Part shown: piece by piece, positions 1 to 8,703 of the stretch
Position numbering within the stretch: the first letter of the stretch is position 1
Layout: each line of letters starts with the position of its first letter
Assembly: GCF_037971845.1 (NCBI RefSeq)
Contig: NZ_CP150227.1
Location: forward strand, 1,426,001-1,490,000
Reading direction: 5' to 3'
Origin: Paenibacillus sp. FSL R5-0766
GTDB lineage: Bacteria; Bacillota; Bacilli; Paenibacillales; Paenibacillaceae
Length of the DNA stretch: 64,000 nt
Made by a program: the position numbers and the translations under genes
The notes under the pieces: generated by a model
Seen by the model: only the letters and a program-made list of their open reading frames with translations
The model's database searches: none
What the model was told of the DNA's origin: nothing

Positions 1-1
1 T

Positions 2-523
2 GGCGAGTTTGATTTTGCACAAGGGGAGAAGGTGAAGGAGATCACCTTCTCTTCTTTTTTTCCCAAGAGATTTGATCCGTCCTATTGCATGGATGAAAAA
101 TCTTTTCTAGATCCACGTGTGGCGATGAATGTGTTGAACACCTTTCTGATCTCCAAAAAGCCGCTGCGTTTCATCATTTCAGAGACGGGCGTGAACGTGC
201 CTGTTTTTATTGTTTCGCTTAATTCGAGCTTTCGTGGGGGGGAGACAGGGGATATTTACTTCGACCTTACCCTGCGAACATGGCGGGATTCCAAGGTGGA
301 GAAGGTGGGCTCTGCGGCATCCGGGAGCAAGTCAGGTTCTCGTACCGATTTGAAAAAGAGTAGCAAGACCTACACCGTCAAATCTGGCGACTCCCTGTCC
401 AAAATAGCAAAGCTGGAGCTGGGCAGCAGTTCCAAATGGAACGAGATCTACAAGCTCAACGCAAAGATCATCGGGAGTGATCCGAACCGGATCAAGCCCG
501 GACAAAAGCTGGTGATGCCATGA
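2..523 (+). CDS. xkdP: Tail/baseplate LysM protein, XkdP-like (5' end cut by window edge)
   Basis: The frame is open from the left edge, so the gene starts outside the window; the GTG at 32 is internal. Residues just inside the edge (GEFDFAQGEKVKEITFS) align with the inner part of the complete paralogue at 11430-12125 (LGEINV...KLREVSFSGIF). The last 50 residues are a LysM domain (YTVKSGDSLSKIA ... IKPGQKLVMP), preceded by a Ser/Lys-rich linker. The family (PBSX XkdP) sits at the tail-tube/baseplate junction and is thought to bind peptidoglycan. The stop overlaps the next start as ATGA, which implies translational coupling with the XkdQ-like gene. Confidence 0.85.
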   Translation, partial: GEFDFAQGEKVKEITFSSFFPKRFDPSYCMDEKSFLDPRVAMNVLNTFLISKKPLRFIISETGVNVPVFIVSLNSSFRGGETGDIYFDLTLRTWRDSKVEKVGSAASGSKSGSRTDLKKSSKTYTVKSGDSLSKIAKLELGSSSKWNEIYKLNAKIIGSDPNRIKPGQKLVMP

Positions 524-1506
524 CCTACAAGGTCATTGTCGACGACAAATACGACATCACCAAGCTGGTGGAGACGATTACGCTGAAGGACTCGCTTGAC
601 CAGATTGCCTATCAGGCTAACATCCGGCTGGCGGTGTCTGCATCTTCCGGTCTGCCTTCGATCTCACCGGGTATGGCGGTGCGGATTAGCGGGGTTCCTT
701 TTGGCGAAAAATCCATGGTTCACTTGCTGCATCCTGCGGTCATCTGGGAGGTGGAAAGCTCAAACAGCGGCACCAAGCGGCTATCCCTCACGGTGTACGA
801 CCGGATGATCTATCTGGAAAAATCAGAGGACGAGTTCCTATTGCCGAAGGATCAGACGGCTACGCAACGACTTAAAACCTACGCCAAAGAGTGGAAGATT
901 CCATACGCTACATTGCCAGAAACCAAGACAAAGCTGGGAAAAGCCGTGTATCGGTCACAGACGATTTTTTCGATGATCTTTGCTGATCTGAAGGAAACGG
1001 CGAAGTCAGGCGGGGAGATGTATCATCCACGGATGACACCCGGCGGGCTGCAGCTTTTCCAGGTCGGAAGTAATGCGAAGGTATACGAGCTGGATCGACT
1101 GATTGATCTGACCCAGATGCGTACGCTCGAAGGGGCGGTTACCAAAGTTAAAGTCATGGCAGCGTCGGAGTCTACAAGTGGCAAAGAAGTTCCTTCCAAA
1201 GTGCTCGCGATTGAGCAGGATAATGTGGAAGAACTGGGCACATTGCAAAAGCTGGTCGAGGACGATCAGGTGAAATCGACAACCGCCGCCAAGAAACTGG
1301 CGAAAAGTCATCTGACGGGTATTCAGGAGACCTTTACGATATCCGCACCGGATGTCAATACGATTCGGGCCGGGGACGCGATGTTGTTAAAAGGGCTGAA
1401 GCTAATCGTCATGTCGGTCAGCCGTGATCTATCTGCCGGGCCTGGAACGATGACGTTAGAGCTGGGGACGGCTGAGCTGGTGAAAAGGAGGTATTACCTT
1501 GAATAA
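520..1506 (+). CDS. xkdQ: XkdQ-like baseplate hub protein, module 1
   Basis: This 328-residue protein lies between an XkdP-like LysM protein and a DUF2577 gene, the place XkdQ/YqbQ occupies in PBSX-type contractile tails, where it belongs to the gpD-like hub family at the base of the tube. The N-terminus (VIVDDKYDITKLVETITLKD) is the usual beta-rich hub start, and the C-terminus (IRAGDAMLLKGLKLIVMSVSRDL ... LELGTAELVKRRYYLE) is the typical barrel end. It overlaps the upstream gene by 4 bp and the downstream gene by 8 bp. A divergent paralogue lies at 12139-13149. Role is inferred from family and position. Confidence 0.8.
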   Translation: MTYKVIVDDKYDITKLVETITLKDSLDQIAYQANIRLAVSASSGLPSISPGMAVRISGVPFGEKSMVHLLHPAVIWEVESSNSGTKRLSLTVYDRMIYLEKSEDEFLLPKDQTATQRLKTYAKEWKIPYATLPETKTKLGKAVYRSQTIFSMIFADLKETAKSGGEMYHPRMTPGGLQLFQVGSNAKVYELDRLIDLTQMRTLEGAVTKVKVMAASESTSGKEVPSKVLAIEQDNVEELGTLQKLVEDDQVKSTTAAKKLAKSHLTGIQETFTISAPDVNTIRAGDAMLLKGLKLIVMSVSRDLSAGPGTMTLELGTAELVKRRYYLE

Positions 1507-1909
1507 AGATGATCCGTATGGGCATTTTGCCGACGTCATGCGGGGTGCGATGAGTACACATTCCCGTCAGGCCGTGAGCGGGCTGGGCGCGGTACTTGGC
1601 ACGATGACCTCATCCGGCGTGAAGCTGGATGATTTCAAGCACGAAGTGCAGGATTATCTCGTGGCCGAGTTGCCGGGCACGCTTGGACTGCCGGAGCGCG
1701 AGGCTGCTGGCGCGATTTCCGGTATACCTGACGTGGCAAACGGCGGAACGACGGGCACGGGACGGTTTCTTTTGCAAGAAGAGGAAGTTGAAGAAGCGGT
1801 GTGGTCTCTTGATAAGGGATTAAAAGCGGGAGATCGCGTACTGGCGATGCGGGTGAATGGCGGTAATGACATTGTGGTGCTGTGTAAGGTGGTGAGTGCG
1901 CATGCCTAG
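1499..1909 (+). CDS. xkdR: DUF2577 tail protein, XkdR-like, module 1
   Basis: A 136-residue DUF2577 protein. It starts at a TTG that overlaps the upstream stop; AAAAGGAGG at about 1483-1491 supports it. The C-terminal part (LKAGDRVLAMRVNGGNDIVVLCKVV) matches the ending of its paralogue at 13156-13413 (TVGDHVLLLRVQGGDSFVVLDRLV). The N-terminus is about 50 residues longer than in the paralogue, with a Gly/Thr-rich stretch in the middle. The family always sits between XkdQ and DUF2634 in PBSX-type tails and is a small baseplate component of unsettled function. Confidence 0.8.
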   Translation: MNKDDPYGHFADVMRGAMSTHSRQAVSGLGAVLGTMTSSGVKLDDFKHEVQDYLVAELPGTLGLPEREAAGAISGIPDVANGGTTGTGRFLLQEEEVEEAVWSLDKGLKAGDRVLAMRVNGGNDIVVLCKVVSAHA

Positions 1910-2357
1910 TTTGTTTCCGGAAACGGGAGTGGTATGGGGGGATGAGGAGGATTTGTCGGGGGCGGCTTCGGAAGAGGTACGCTTTGGACGGAGCTGGCGA
2001 TTCGATTACGATGCAGGGGATTTTGTACTGACCCCAAGTGGTAAAGTCGCTGCGGCTGGTGGGCATGAAGCCTGGGTACAGTGGTGCATTAAGGCAGTGA
2101 AAACGCCACGTTACAGACATGTGATCTATTCTCGAAACTATGGTTCGGAGCTGGAGGATCTGGTGGGTCAGGGTGATAGCCGAGGTGTGATGGAAAGTGA
2201 GATTACCCGGATGGTGACGGAAACGTTGCTGGCTGATCCACGCACGGAATCGGTAGACCAGTTCACGTTTGATTGGAATCGGGAGCAGTGCATGTTCTCG
2301 TGTCGGGTGGCGAGTGTGCAGGAAGAGATGTTTATTCTGGAAAGTGAGGTGATCTGA
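1902..2357 (+). CDS. xkdS: DUF2634 tail protein, XkdS-like (gp25-type), module 1
   Basis: A 151-residue DUF2634 protein. ATG 1902 is chosen over GTG 1896 because AAGGTGG at 1887-1893 then has normal spacing. The central part (KAVKTPRYRHVIYSRNYGSELEDL) is the family signature and recurs in the paralogue at 13410-13823 (KALSTRRYEHLIYSSDYGMEW). DUF2634/XkdS corresponds to the gp25-like wedge protein that connects sheath and baseplate in contractile tails. It overlaps the DUF2577 gene by 8 bp and is followed 4 bp later by the baseplate J gene. Confidence 0.82.
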   Translation: MPSLFPETGVVWGDEEDLSGAASEEVRFGRSWRFDYDAGDFVLTPSGKVAAAGGHEAWVQWCIKAVKTPRYRHVIYSRNYGSELEDLVGQGDSRGVMESEITRMVTETLLADPRTESVDQFTFDWNREQCMFSCRVASVQEEMFILESEVI

Positions 2358-2361
2358 CGGG

Positions 2362-3501
2362 ATGGCTGAGATTCCGCGTTATTTGGAGGACCAGACGGAG
2401 GAACAGATTATGCAGCGGTTGCTGGATCGTCTGCCCGCGGATCTGGATAAGTCGGAAGGATCGTTTCTGTGGGATGCGGAGGCTCCGGTTGCGTTTATGC
2501 TGTCTGAGGCGGCGTTGTGGGCGCAGGAATTACTGCGGCGAGGGTTTGCAAGTACGGCTGCGAGCAGTGATCCGAATTTTCGTTCGGAAGAGCTGGATCT
2601 GCGGGCGGGAGAGCACGGCATTACTCGACGGGCTGCGGTGGCGGCACAAGGTGCGGTGAGGTTCGTGGGAACGCCGGGTAAAGTGGTGCCTGCTGGAACG
2701 GTCGTAGCTACGCTCGCGGATGAAGTATCTGCTGAAGCTTCGCTCGAATATGAGACGGTAGGACGTGTGGAACTGGATGCTGAGGGCTCCGGTGTGGTAG
2801 GCGTGCGAGCGCTTGTTGCCGGAAAAGAGAGCAATGTGCCTGCGGGCACGGTAACTGTGTTGTCTACACCTGTAAGTGGCGTGACCTCTGTCACGAACGT
2901 TGATGCGATCAAAGGCGGTGCAGATATTGAGGCAGACACGGCGCTGCTGGAACGTTTTTATGCCAAAGTCCGCAACCAAGGGACAAGCGGCAACAAAGCA
3001 CAATATGTGCAATGGGCCAGTGAAGTACCAGGTGTTGGTGCAACGCGTGTGATTCCATTGTGGCAGGGTCCGGGCACGGTGGGATTGTATCTGCTGGACA
3101 CGGACAAACGTGCTGCGGGTACCGATTTGGTAGCCGCCGTGCAGAAGTACGTTGACCCAACGCAGGATGGACAGGGTGAAGGCGTTGCCCCGGCAGGACC
3201 AGTCGTGTCCGTGATGCCAGCCGAGGAAGTGCTGATGAACATTCAGGTGAAGCTGACGCTGGCAAGTGATGCGACATTGGCCGATGTACGGGCATTGATC
3301 GAACGCGGGGTGACCGCGTATTTGAAACAGTTGGCTTTTGCCGATCCACTCGTGCGTTACACCCGCATTGCCGCGATTCTGTTGGACATTCCGCCCATTA
3401 TCGACTATTCGGAGCTTACCGTGAACGGTGTGAGTGACCAGAATATCGAGATGACCGCAAGTCAGGTGGCCGTGCTGGGGACGGTGGAAGTTCATGAGTA
3501 G
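2362..3501 (+). CDS. xkdT: Baseplate J/gp47 wedge protein, XkdT-like, module 1
   Basis: A 379-residue baseplate J/gp47 protein, the wedge subunit around the hub. The N-terminus (QIMQRLLDRLPADLDKSEGS) is the family start. The C-terminal third (DPTQDGQGEGVAPAGP ... LAFADPLVRYTRI ... LDIPPIIDYSEL) is almost the same as in the paralogue at 13816-14874, while the middle differs much more. In module 2 the next gene overlaps this one by ATGA; here an ATG sits in the same place (3494), but the XkdU-like gene only starts 137 bp later. Confidence 0.88.
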   Translation: MAEIPRYLEDQTEEQIMQRLLDRLPADLDKSEGSFLWDAEAPVAFMLSEAALWAQELLRRGFASTAASSDPNFRSEELDLRAGEHGITRRAAVAAQGAVRFVGTPGKVVPAGTVVATLADEVSAEASLEYETVGRVELDAEGSGVVGVRALVAGKESNVPAGTVTVLSTPVSGVTSVTNVDAIKGGADIEADTALLERFYAKVRNQGTSGNKAQYVQWASEVPGVGATRVIPLWQGPGTVGLYLLDTDKRAAGTDLVAAVQKYVDPTQDGQGEGVAPAGPVVSVMPAEEVLMNIQVKLTLASDATLADVRALIERGVTAYLKQLAFADPLVRYTRIAAILLDIPPIIDYSELTVNGVSDQNIEMTASQVAVLGTVEVHE

Positions 3502-3679
3502 TGTTGGGCAGATGGTGGATGAGGAATTAGTTAGGGAGTGCGGAGAGCAAGGAAGATTGGGAGAAATACGCCAATCTGGGTTGGATCTGGTGAGCGAGAC
3601 GCTCCATGATAATATGCAAGGAAGGGAGGGGACAGGGCATGAGTGCTCCTTCTACTGTAGATGTTGGACTGACGAGTGA
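3494..3679 (+). CDS. Possible small ORF between XkdT and XkdU genes (doubtful)
   Basis: A 61-codon frame starts at the ATG that overlaps the stop of the XkdT-like gene, where the XkdU-like gene starts in module 2. It then overlaps the real XkdU-like start at 3639. The translation (MSSVGQMVDEELVRECGEQG ...) resembles nothing I recognise and ends in a Cys-rich stretch produced by the other gene's frame. It may be a chance frame, or a remnant of a displaced 5' end of the XkdU gene. Confidence 0.15.
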   Translation: MSSVGQMVDEELVRECGEQGRLGEIRQSGLDLVSETLHDNMQGREGTGHECSFYCRCWTDE

Positions 3680-4229
3680 GAAAGGGCGGGAGTTGTTCTC
3701 GTATTTGCCCAGGTATTACGAGACTTCGCGTGTGATGCAGGCCGATATGCAGGCCAAAGGCACCGAGATGGATTTGCTGTATCAGGCGCTGGATGAGACG
3801 TTGGAGCAGTTGTTTGTCCGTACAGCGACGTGGGGGCTGGACTTTTGGGAGCAGGAGCTTGGCATTGAGACAGATCGTCTCAAACCTGTGGAGCAGCGCC
3901 GTGCGGTGGTGGAGTCGAAGCTGCGTGGTGCCGGGAAGTTCTCTGGCAGGCTGGTTGCAAATGTGGCTGAGGCGTATGCCGGGGGCAAGGTGGATGTAAG
4001 GTTTCAGCCGGAAGCGTGGAGTTTTACGGTGAGCTTTGTGGATACAATGGGCATCCCGCCCAATATTGACGATCTCAAACGGGCGATTGAAGAATTGAAA
4101 CCGGCCCATATGGCCGTGGAATATGAGTATCGCTATCTGGTGTGGGATGATCTGGACAAGAAGCAGAAAACATGGGACGAACTCGATGCCGCGTCCTTGA
4201 CGTGGAATGAACTGGAGGTGTGGGCGTAA
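3639..4229 (+). CDS. xkdU: DUF2313 baseplate protein, XkdU/YmfQ-like, module 1
   Basis: A 196-residue DUF2313 (YmfQ/XkdU) protein, the gpI-like part that links wedge and fibre. The start at 3639 (MSAPSTVDVG) follows a GGGAGGGG ribosome binding site; the in-frame ATG at 3606 has none. Family signatures: LPRYYETSRVMQA near the N-terminus, a central EQRRAVVESKLRGAGKFSG, and IPPNIDDLKRAIEELKPAHM near the end. The paralogue at 14871-15416 keeps all three. The C-terminal tail carries short W-D/N-E-L repeats (TWDELD, TWNELE), which the paralogue lacks. The fibre gene overlaps its stop (taATG). Confidence 0.85.
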   Translation: MSAPSTVDVGLTSEKGRELFSYLPRYYETSRVMQADMQAKGTEMDLLYQALDETLEQLFVRTATWGLDFWEQELGIETDRLKPVEQRRAVVESKLRGAGKFSGRLVANVAEAYAGGKVDVRFQPEAWSFTVSFVDTMGIPPNIDDLKRAIEELKPAHMAVEYEYRYLVWDDLDKKQKTWDELDAASLTWNELEVWA

Positions 4230-5677
4230 TGCCAAAAGAAACCGATCGACTGAAATTACCTCTTCCCTTGGGGAACGAGAACGTGACCCGGGAAAGTATT
4301 AACGGGATTTTTGAAAAGATTGATGCTGGTGTTGCAACGCAAGCGGATTTGGATGCGCTCCGTGAAGCGGTGAGTCAGATGGATATTCCTGATGCGTCTT
4401 TGACGCAGAAAGGCAAGGTGCAGCTGTCGAGCAAGACGGACGGCACGTCAGAGACGGTGGCGGCAACGGAGAAGGCGGTTTGGGATGCGAAAAATGCTTG
4501 TTTGCTGCGTACAGGCGGAGTTATGACTGGGAGACTAATTATGAATCAATGGGGAACTTTTTCAGGTTCTTCAAATGGATCGGTCTTATACGGAAGTAAT
4601 TGCTTTCTTGAAGGTTCAACATTCAGGTACGAGAACAATCACACTAACCTAGGAGCACGGGGGATTTACATGCGTTACACAGGTGGTGCCGGACCAGAAG
4701 TCTACATGTTTGAGACAGGTCCAGTGGCAACTACAGCTGGAGGAGCATTTACCCCCTCCTTAACAAGAATTGTTAATACGGCTGACTCATGGCAAAAGCA
4801 TCAACTCACAGATGACAATGGTAAAAATAAGCTTACTTCCGGGATAGACCTCAACTCTCTGATGGTAAATGGACAGTATAATGGCAACAATTTAACCAAT
4901 GCTCCGTTACCAGCCACTGCTGATATGTGGTGGTATATAGAGGTCCAGTGTCACACAAATGGTGAGGGATATGTACTTCAAAGAGCGAGTAGACTAAATG
5001 GTGGGACTCCCACCTTATATCTTAGGACAAGAGAGAACGGTGTATGGTCCCCATGGAGTCTTGACGTTTTTCAATCTGGCGTTGATGCAAAAAATAGCAT
5101 TGTGGGTGCCATTAACGCCAAGGGTGGAAGTGCATCCACATCAGATACATGGACGCAGCTTACGGCTAAGATAAATGCTATACAGCAAGGTCATTACCAA
5201 AGTATGGACTTACCTTCGCGATCAGAATACTTTGAGGTTCCTGGTGGTTATGTAGGATCGTTAGGTAACGCAGTCCTAGCTTTTCCTGCGGGGACAAGGG
5301 TAATAAGTTTGATAGCCCCTGTCTATGGTTCTGCTTTCTTGAATGTGTACAACTCCTATGGAGGGCTAAAGACAGCTTTTGCTTTACGGGACTCACAGGG
5401 AGTTATATGGCCGATAACCATACCCGTTGGCACCATTGGGGCGGCTGGAGGGATAGATTTTAGGGTATATAGCGTACAGGTAGATATAGTCAGTGGCTTA
5501 TGCCGGAGCAACGGTTACTCGGTGTCTCAAAACTCCAACTCCTATTGGAGCACAACAAAACCGTCCAATTTTAACGCAGATGGCCCGATGACACTTGTAT
5601 GTGCCTGCATCGAAAATACAACGGTCACAAGGCAAGTATCCTTCACAACATATAACACTAGAGCATTATCGATGTAA
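4229..5677 (+). CDS. Tail fibre with phage-fibre repeat and pyocin-knob domain, module 1
   Basis: ATG 4229 overlaps the upstream TAA and has GGAGG about 10 bp before it; GTG 4220 is an alternative. The 482 residues begin with a conserved adaptor (TDRLKLPLPLGNENVTRESI), then a phage tail-fibre repeat (LTQKGKVQLSSKTDG, about residues 60-90). A region near 215-290 (NGQYNGNNLTNAPL ... WYIEVQCHTN ... WSPWSLDVF) looks like a pyocin-knob attachment domain. The C-terminal 190 residues are Ser/Thr/Asn/Gly-rich and probably bind the receptor. Base composition becomes more AT-rich from about 4500, as is usual for exchanged fibre tips. Confidence 0.8.
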   Translation: MPKETDRLKLPLPLGNENVTRESINGIFEKIDAGVATQADLDALREAVSQMDIPDASLTQKGKVQLSSKTDGTSETVAATEKAVWDAKNACLLRTGGVMTGRLIMNQWGTFSGSSNGSVLYGSNCFLEGSTFRYENNHTNLGARGIYMRYTGGAGPEVYMFETGPVATTAGGAFTPSLTRIVNTADSWQKHQLTDDNGKNKLTSGIDLNSLMVNGQYNGNNLTNAPLPATADMWWYIEVQCHTNGEGYVLQRASRLNGGTPTLYLRTRENGVWSPWSLDVFQSGVDAKNSIVGAINAKGGSASTSDTWTQLTAKINAIQQGHYQSMDLPSRSEYFEVPGGYVGSLGNAVLAFPAGTRVISLIAPVYGSAFLNVYNSYGGLKTAFALRDSQGVIWPITIPVGTIGAAGGIDFRVYSVQVDIVSGLCRSNGYSVSQNSNSYWSTTKPSNFNADGPMTLVCACIENTTVTRQVSFTTYNTRALSM

Positions 5678-6111
5678 TAGAGAGAGAACGGGTATCATTA
5701 TTGTTTAGTATCACCCGGGATAGACAGTATCCCTTATGACAGGGGGATATTTCACATTAATATGACTTAGGACACTAGCACAACTGGATCGTGTTTTTGT
5801 GCTTGAATTTGGCTGAGAAAACTCCAGAAGATCCACCGATACCATGTAAAAGTAAAGGTCCTACGGAGAATTCTAAAAAGACCAATCTGCGGCAGTATTC
5901 TGGTAGACGGACAATTTTTTCAGGAAAGTGGTCGTCTTATTGTATTAAAAAATCTGTCTTTCGTCGACGTTTAAGATGAAGGGAAATATGTGTATCTTTT
6001 TGTTTTCAGTCTATAAACTCCAAACGAAAGGTTCAATCGATTTGACGAGCACTGATTTTAGAAAAGAGGAATTTAGGGTGTGTTAACTTTACTACTTAAA
6101 GGAGGTGAACC
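5678..6111 (+). other. 434-bp gap between the two tail modules
   Basis: No convincing gene; a 62-codon frame at 5791-5979 has no ribosome binding site and low-complexity Lys/Arg content. GGGATA (5717-5722), TATCCC (5728-5733) and GGGATA (5744-5749) can form either of two 6-bp hairpins. AGCACAA (5777-5783) pairs with TTGTGCT (5797-5803). None has a proper U-run, so a strong terminator is not evident and transcription may continue into module 2. A strong AAAGGAGGTG binding site at about 6100-6109 serves the next gene. I see no confident promoter. Confidence 0.5.
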
Positions 6112-6543
6112 ATGACCACAAACCAACTAACCACAGCTATCACAAACACGCTAACTCAGTACTTTCCCAACATCCTGATCCAACCTGCAACAGGCGGGAC
6201 AAGCTCCACCTTAGAAACCAAAGGCATCACCTACCGCCTGCTGTCCGCGCAACTTACCCGGGAACGCAGCGACCGCTTCGTGCAATCTCATGCCTATGAA
6301 ATCCGCTGGCTTGACGCAGACAATATCCCGGCAACACTGCCGGACGAACTATTCGAAGCTTTGGAAACCATCGACGTGGAAGGCACACCCTATCGCGCAA
6401 CGGAGATGCGTTGGGAGACGGAGAACGATACTCCGCGAATGCTGGTGTATTATACCATGCGAACCACCAAAGTGTCGGAGTCCGCCGCTACCATGCAACA
6501 ACTGGAACAGCGACCTACCGCACTTAAAGCTACAAGAGAATAA
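6112..6543 (+). CDS. Tail terminator family protein (DUF6838-like), module 2
   Basis: A 143-residue protein starting at ATG 6112 with AAAGGAGGTG just upstream. It resembles the phage tail terminator family (DUF6838) found directly before the sheath gene in PBSX-like tails: YFPNILIQPATGGTSST near the start, then ITYRLLSAQLTRERSDRFVQ and EGTPYRATEMRW. These proteins cap the tube and stop its growth. Its presence as the first gene, with no portal, capsid or terminase before it, is typical of a headless particle. Confidence 0.7.
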   Translation: MTTNQLTTAITNTLTQYFPNILIQPATGGTSSTLETKGITYRLLSAQLTRERSDRFVQSHAYEIRWLDADNIPATLPDELFEALETIDVEGTPYRATEMRWETENDTPRMLVYYTMRTTKVSESAATMQQLEQRPTALKATRE

Positions 6544-6664
6544 CGATATGAGTTTACGTAACGATAGTTATCCTGTCCTTGGAGTGGTCAGTATAGCTTT
6601 TTTTATTGAACTTAAATAACCAAATGAGGGGATCAGTATGAAAGGAATAGGAGGCGCATTGGCA

Positions 6665-6874
6665 ATGTTTACGAAAAAAGAACCGGACCCTAAAAATCCG
6701 GAAGCTCAACAGAAAAACAATCCAAAATACAGCAAAGCACAGTTCGCCGAATCCCGGCAACTTAGCCGGATCGAGAAAGATATTTTGTCAGCAGTTCTGC
6801 TGGAACAACAAACATACACATTGGAAGAAGCACAGCAACACATCCAACAATTTATGAATGGGGAGGCACAATAA
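6665..6874 (+). CDS. Small tail-locus protein of unknown function
   Basis: About 69 residues from ATG 6665 (MFTKKEPDPKNPEAQ), which has AGGAGG at the best spacing; ATG 6638 (78 residues) with GAGGGG before it is possible too. It is charged and probably helical, with a C-terminal part (SRIEKDILSAVLLEQQTYTLEEAQQ) that could form a short coiled coil. Small proteins of this type occur between the tail terminator and sheath genes in related tails. I do not recognise a named family. Its stop overlaps the first base of the sheath start. Confidence 0.6.
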   Translation: MFTKKEPDPKNPEAQQKNNPKYSKAQFAESRQLSRIEKDILSAVLLEQQTYTLEEAQQHIQQFMNGEAQ

Positions 6875-8190
6875 TGGCTGGAGGAACATGGACGACACAA
6901 AACAAGGTACGCCCCGGCGTATATATGAATTTTGCATCAGAGGGCTCATTGCCGGGTACGGTAGGGGAACGGGGAACGGTGGCTTTGGCACTTCCATTGT
7001 CATGGGGACAAGCAGGTACAATCCTGACGGTACAAGCAGGTGAAGATGTACAAGCCAAATTGGGCTATGACTGGACAGCACCGCAATTACTGCTGATCCG
7101 CGAGGCATTGAAACGGGCGCAGACATTGCTTCTGTATCGTCTCAATGCAGGGACCAAAGCCAAGGCAACCTTGGACAATCTGATAGTAACAGCCCAACAC
7201 GGCGGCGTGCGCGGTAATGATCTGGCTGTTGTAATCTCCGCGAATATCAATGATCCGGAACAATTGGATGTCTCCACTCTGCTTGCGGGTAAAGAAGTGG
7301 ACAAACAAACCGCGTCTACTATCGAAGCTCTGGAATCCAACGCATACGTCACATTTACTGGTGAAGGTGCACTCACAGCTACAGCGTCACTTCCACTAAC
7401 AGGTGGATTAGATGGTACAGCAACCAACCAAGAGCATGCTGATTTCCTGACCAAGCTGGAAGTACTGGATTTTAACACGGTTGGTCTGATTTCAGACGAT
7501 GCCACACTCAAATCAGTCTACACAGCTTACATCAAGCGTTTGCGTGATACCGAGGGCAAGAAGGTGCAACTGGTGCTTTCCGATTATCCGGCTGCAGACC
7601 ATGAAGGCATTATCAGTGTCAAAAATGGTGTTGTGCTCGCAGACGGTACCGTTCTTACGCCAAAACAAACCGTAGCATGGACAGCCGGCGCAACAGCGGG
7701 AGCTAACCTGAATGAATCCCTGACGTTCCGTGCGTATGACGATGCCGTGGATGTGAGTGGCAGATTGACACATAGCGAGACAGAAGCGGCATTGCGTAAT
7801 GGCGAGTTTGTGTTTACGGCGAGCAGCAACCGCGCAGTGGTAGAGCAGGACGTGAATACATTCCGTTCCGTTACACCGGATAAGGCACGTCATTTTGCCA
7901 AAAACCGTGTTGTCCGTGTACTCGATGGCATCGCTAATGATATGAAACGTATTTTTGAGTCCTATTACATCGGCAAAGTGAACAACAACGAAGATGGGCG
8001 CAGCCTGTTCCGTTCCCAATGTGTCACTTACCTGAAGCAGCTTCAGGATATTGGGGCCATTCAAAATTTTGATTCCAAAACAGATATCACTGTTGCTCCG
8101 GGCAATGAAACCGATAGTATTCTGATCGAGATTCAAGTCCAACCTGTGGATTCCGTTGAAAAAGTATATATGAAAGTGAAGGTGGTTTAA
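6874..8190 (+). CDS. xkdK: Contractile tail sheath protein, XkdK-like
   Basis: A 438-residue tail sheath protein. The N-terminus (TTQNKVRPGVYMNFASEG) is the typical PBSX/Mu sheath start. Other signatures: GERGTVALALPLSWG, LVLSDYPAADHEGI in the middle, and a C-terminal region (KARHFAKNRVVRVLDGIANDM ... FDSKTDITVAPG) matching the handshake end that links sheath subunits. GGGGAGG precedes ATG 6874. The presence of a sheath makes the particle contractile (R-type), not flexible. Only one sheath gene is visible; module 1 may have its own outside the window. Confidence 0.92.
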   Translation: MAGGTWTTQNKVRPGVYMNFASEGSLPGTVGERGTVALALPLSWGQAGTILTVQAGEDVQAKLGYDWTAPQLLLIREALKRAQTLLLYRLNAGTKAKATLDNLIVTAQHGGVRGNDLAVVISANINDPEQLDVSTLLAGKEVDKQTASTIEALESNAYVTFTGEGALTATASLPLTGGLDGTATNQEHADFLTKLEVLDFNTVGLISDDATLKSVYTAYIKRLRDTEGKKVQLVLSDYPAADHEGIISVKNGVVLADGTVLTPKQTVAWTAGATAGANLNESLTFRAYDDAVDVSGRLTHSETEAALRNGEFVFTASSNRAVVEQDVNTFRSVTPDKARHFAKNRVVRVLDGIANDMKRIFESYYIGKVNNNEDGRSLFRSQCVTYLKQLQDIGAIQNFDSKTDITVAPGNETDSILIEIQVQPVDSVEKVYMKVKVV

Positions 8191-8191
8191 G

Positions 8192-8650
8192 ATGGCATTT
8201 TTGAAAGCAAGCGACACAATCTCCGGCCAGGAAGGCCGCGCATACGCAACGATTAACGGACAGACGGAAGAAATGTTCTATGTGAAGACGCTGGAAGCAA
8301 CGGTAGAGAAACAAAAAGCAGAGGTCAAAACTTTGGGGCGCCGCGGCGTACAGCACAAAGCAACCGGTTGGTCCGGTTCAGGCTCCATGACGATCTTTTA
8401 TACCACTTCCCGTTTCCGCGAGCTGATGCTCCAGTACATGCAGAATGGTGTGGACACGTACTTCGACATTGAAGTGACCAACGAAGATCCTTCCTCTACG
8501 ATTGGCAAACAAACCGTGACCCTCAAAGGCGTCAACCTCGACAGTGTGATCATGGCATCCCTTGATACCGAGGCTGAGGCGTTGGAGGAAGAAGTAAGCT
8601 TTACCTTTGAAGATGTCGATATGCCTGTATCGTTCAATTTGCCGAAGTAA
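8192..8650 (+). CDS. xkdM: Tail tube protein, XkdM-like (DUF2001)
   Basis: A 152-residue tail core protein of the XkdM/DUF2001 family. Signatures: MAFLKASDTISGQEGRAYAT start, KTLEATVEKQKAEVKTLGRRG in the middle, and VDMPVSFNLPK at the end. It begins 1 bp after the sheath stop, the usual sheath-tube pair. The tube protein polymerises inside the sheath and forms the channel. It is followed by 172 bp of non-coding DNA with hairpins before the chaperone gene, which could keep tube expression far above that of the chaperone. Confidence 0.9.
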   Translation: MAFLKASDTISGQEGRAYATINGQTEEMFYVKTLEATVEKQKAEVKTLGRRGVQHKATGWSGSGSMTIFYTTSRFRELMLQYMQNGVDTYFDIEVTNEDPSSTIGKQTVTLKGVNLDSVIMASLDTEAEALEEEVSFTFEDVDMPVSFNLPK

Positions 8651-8703
8651 TGTAGCGTGAAAAGCATAATGATTTGAGATTCATAAAGAGTATAAATTAA
8701 CAG

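Noticed and set aside
2530..3495. Minus-strand open frames (321, 186 and 146 codons) opposite the XkdT-like gene
   Set aside because: Antisense to a clear baseplate J gene, no ribosome binding site, low-complexity content.
5791..5979. 62-codon frame in the gap between tail modules
   Set aside because: No ribosome binding site; Lys/Arg/Ser-rich translation without recognisable pattern.
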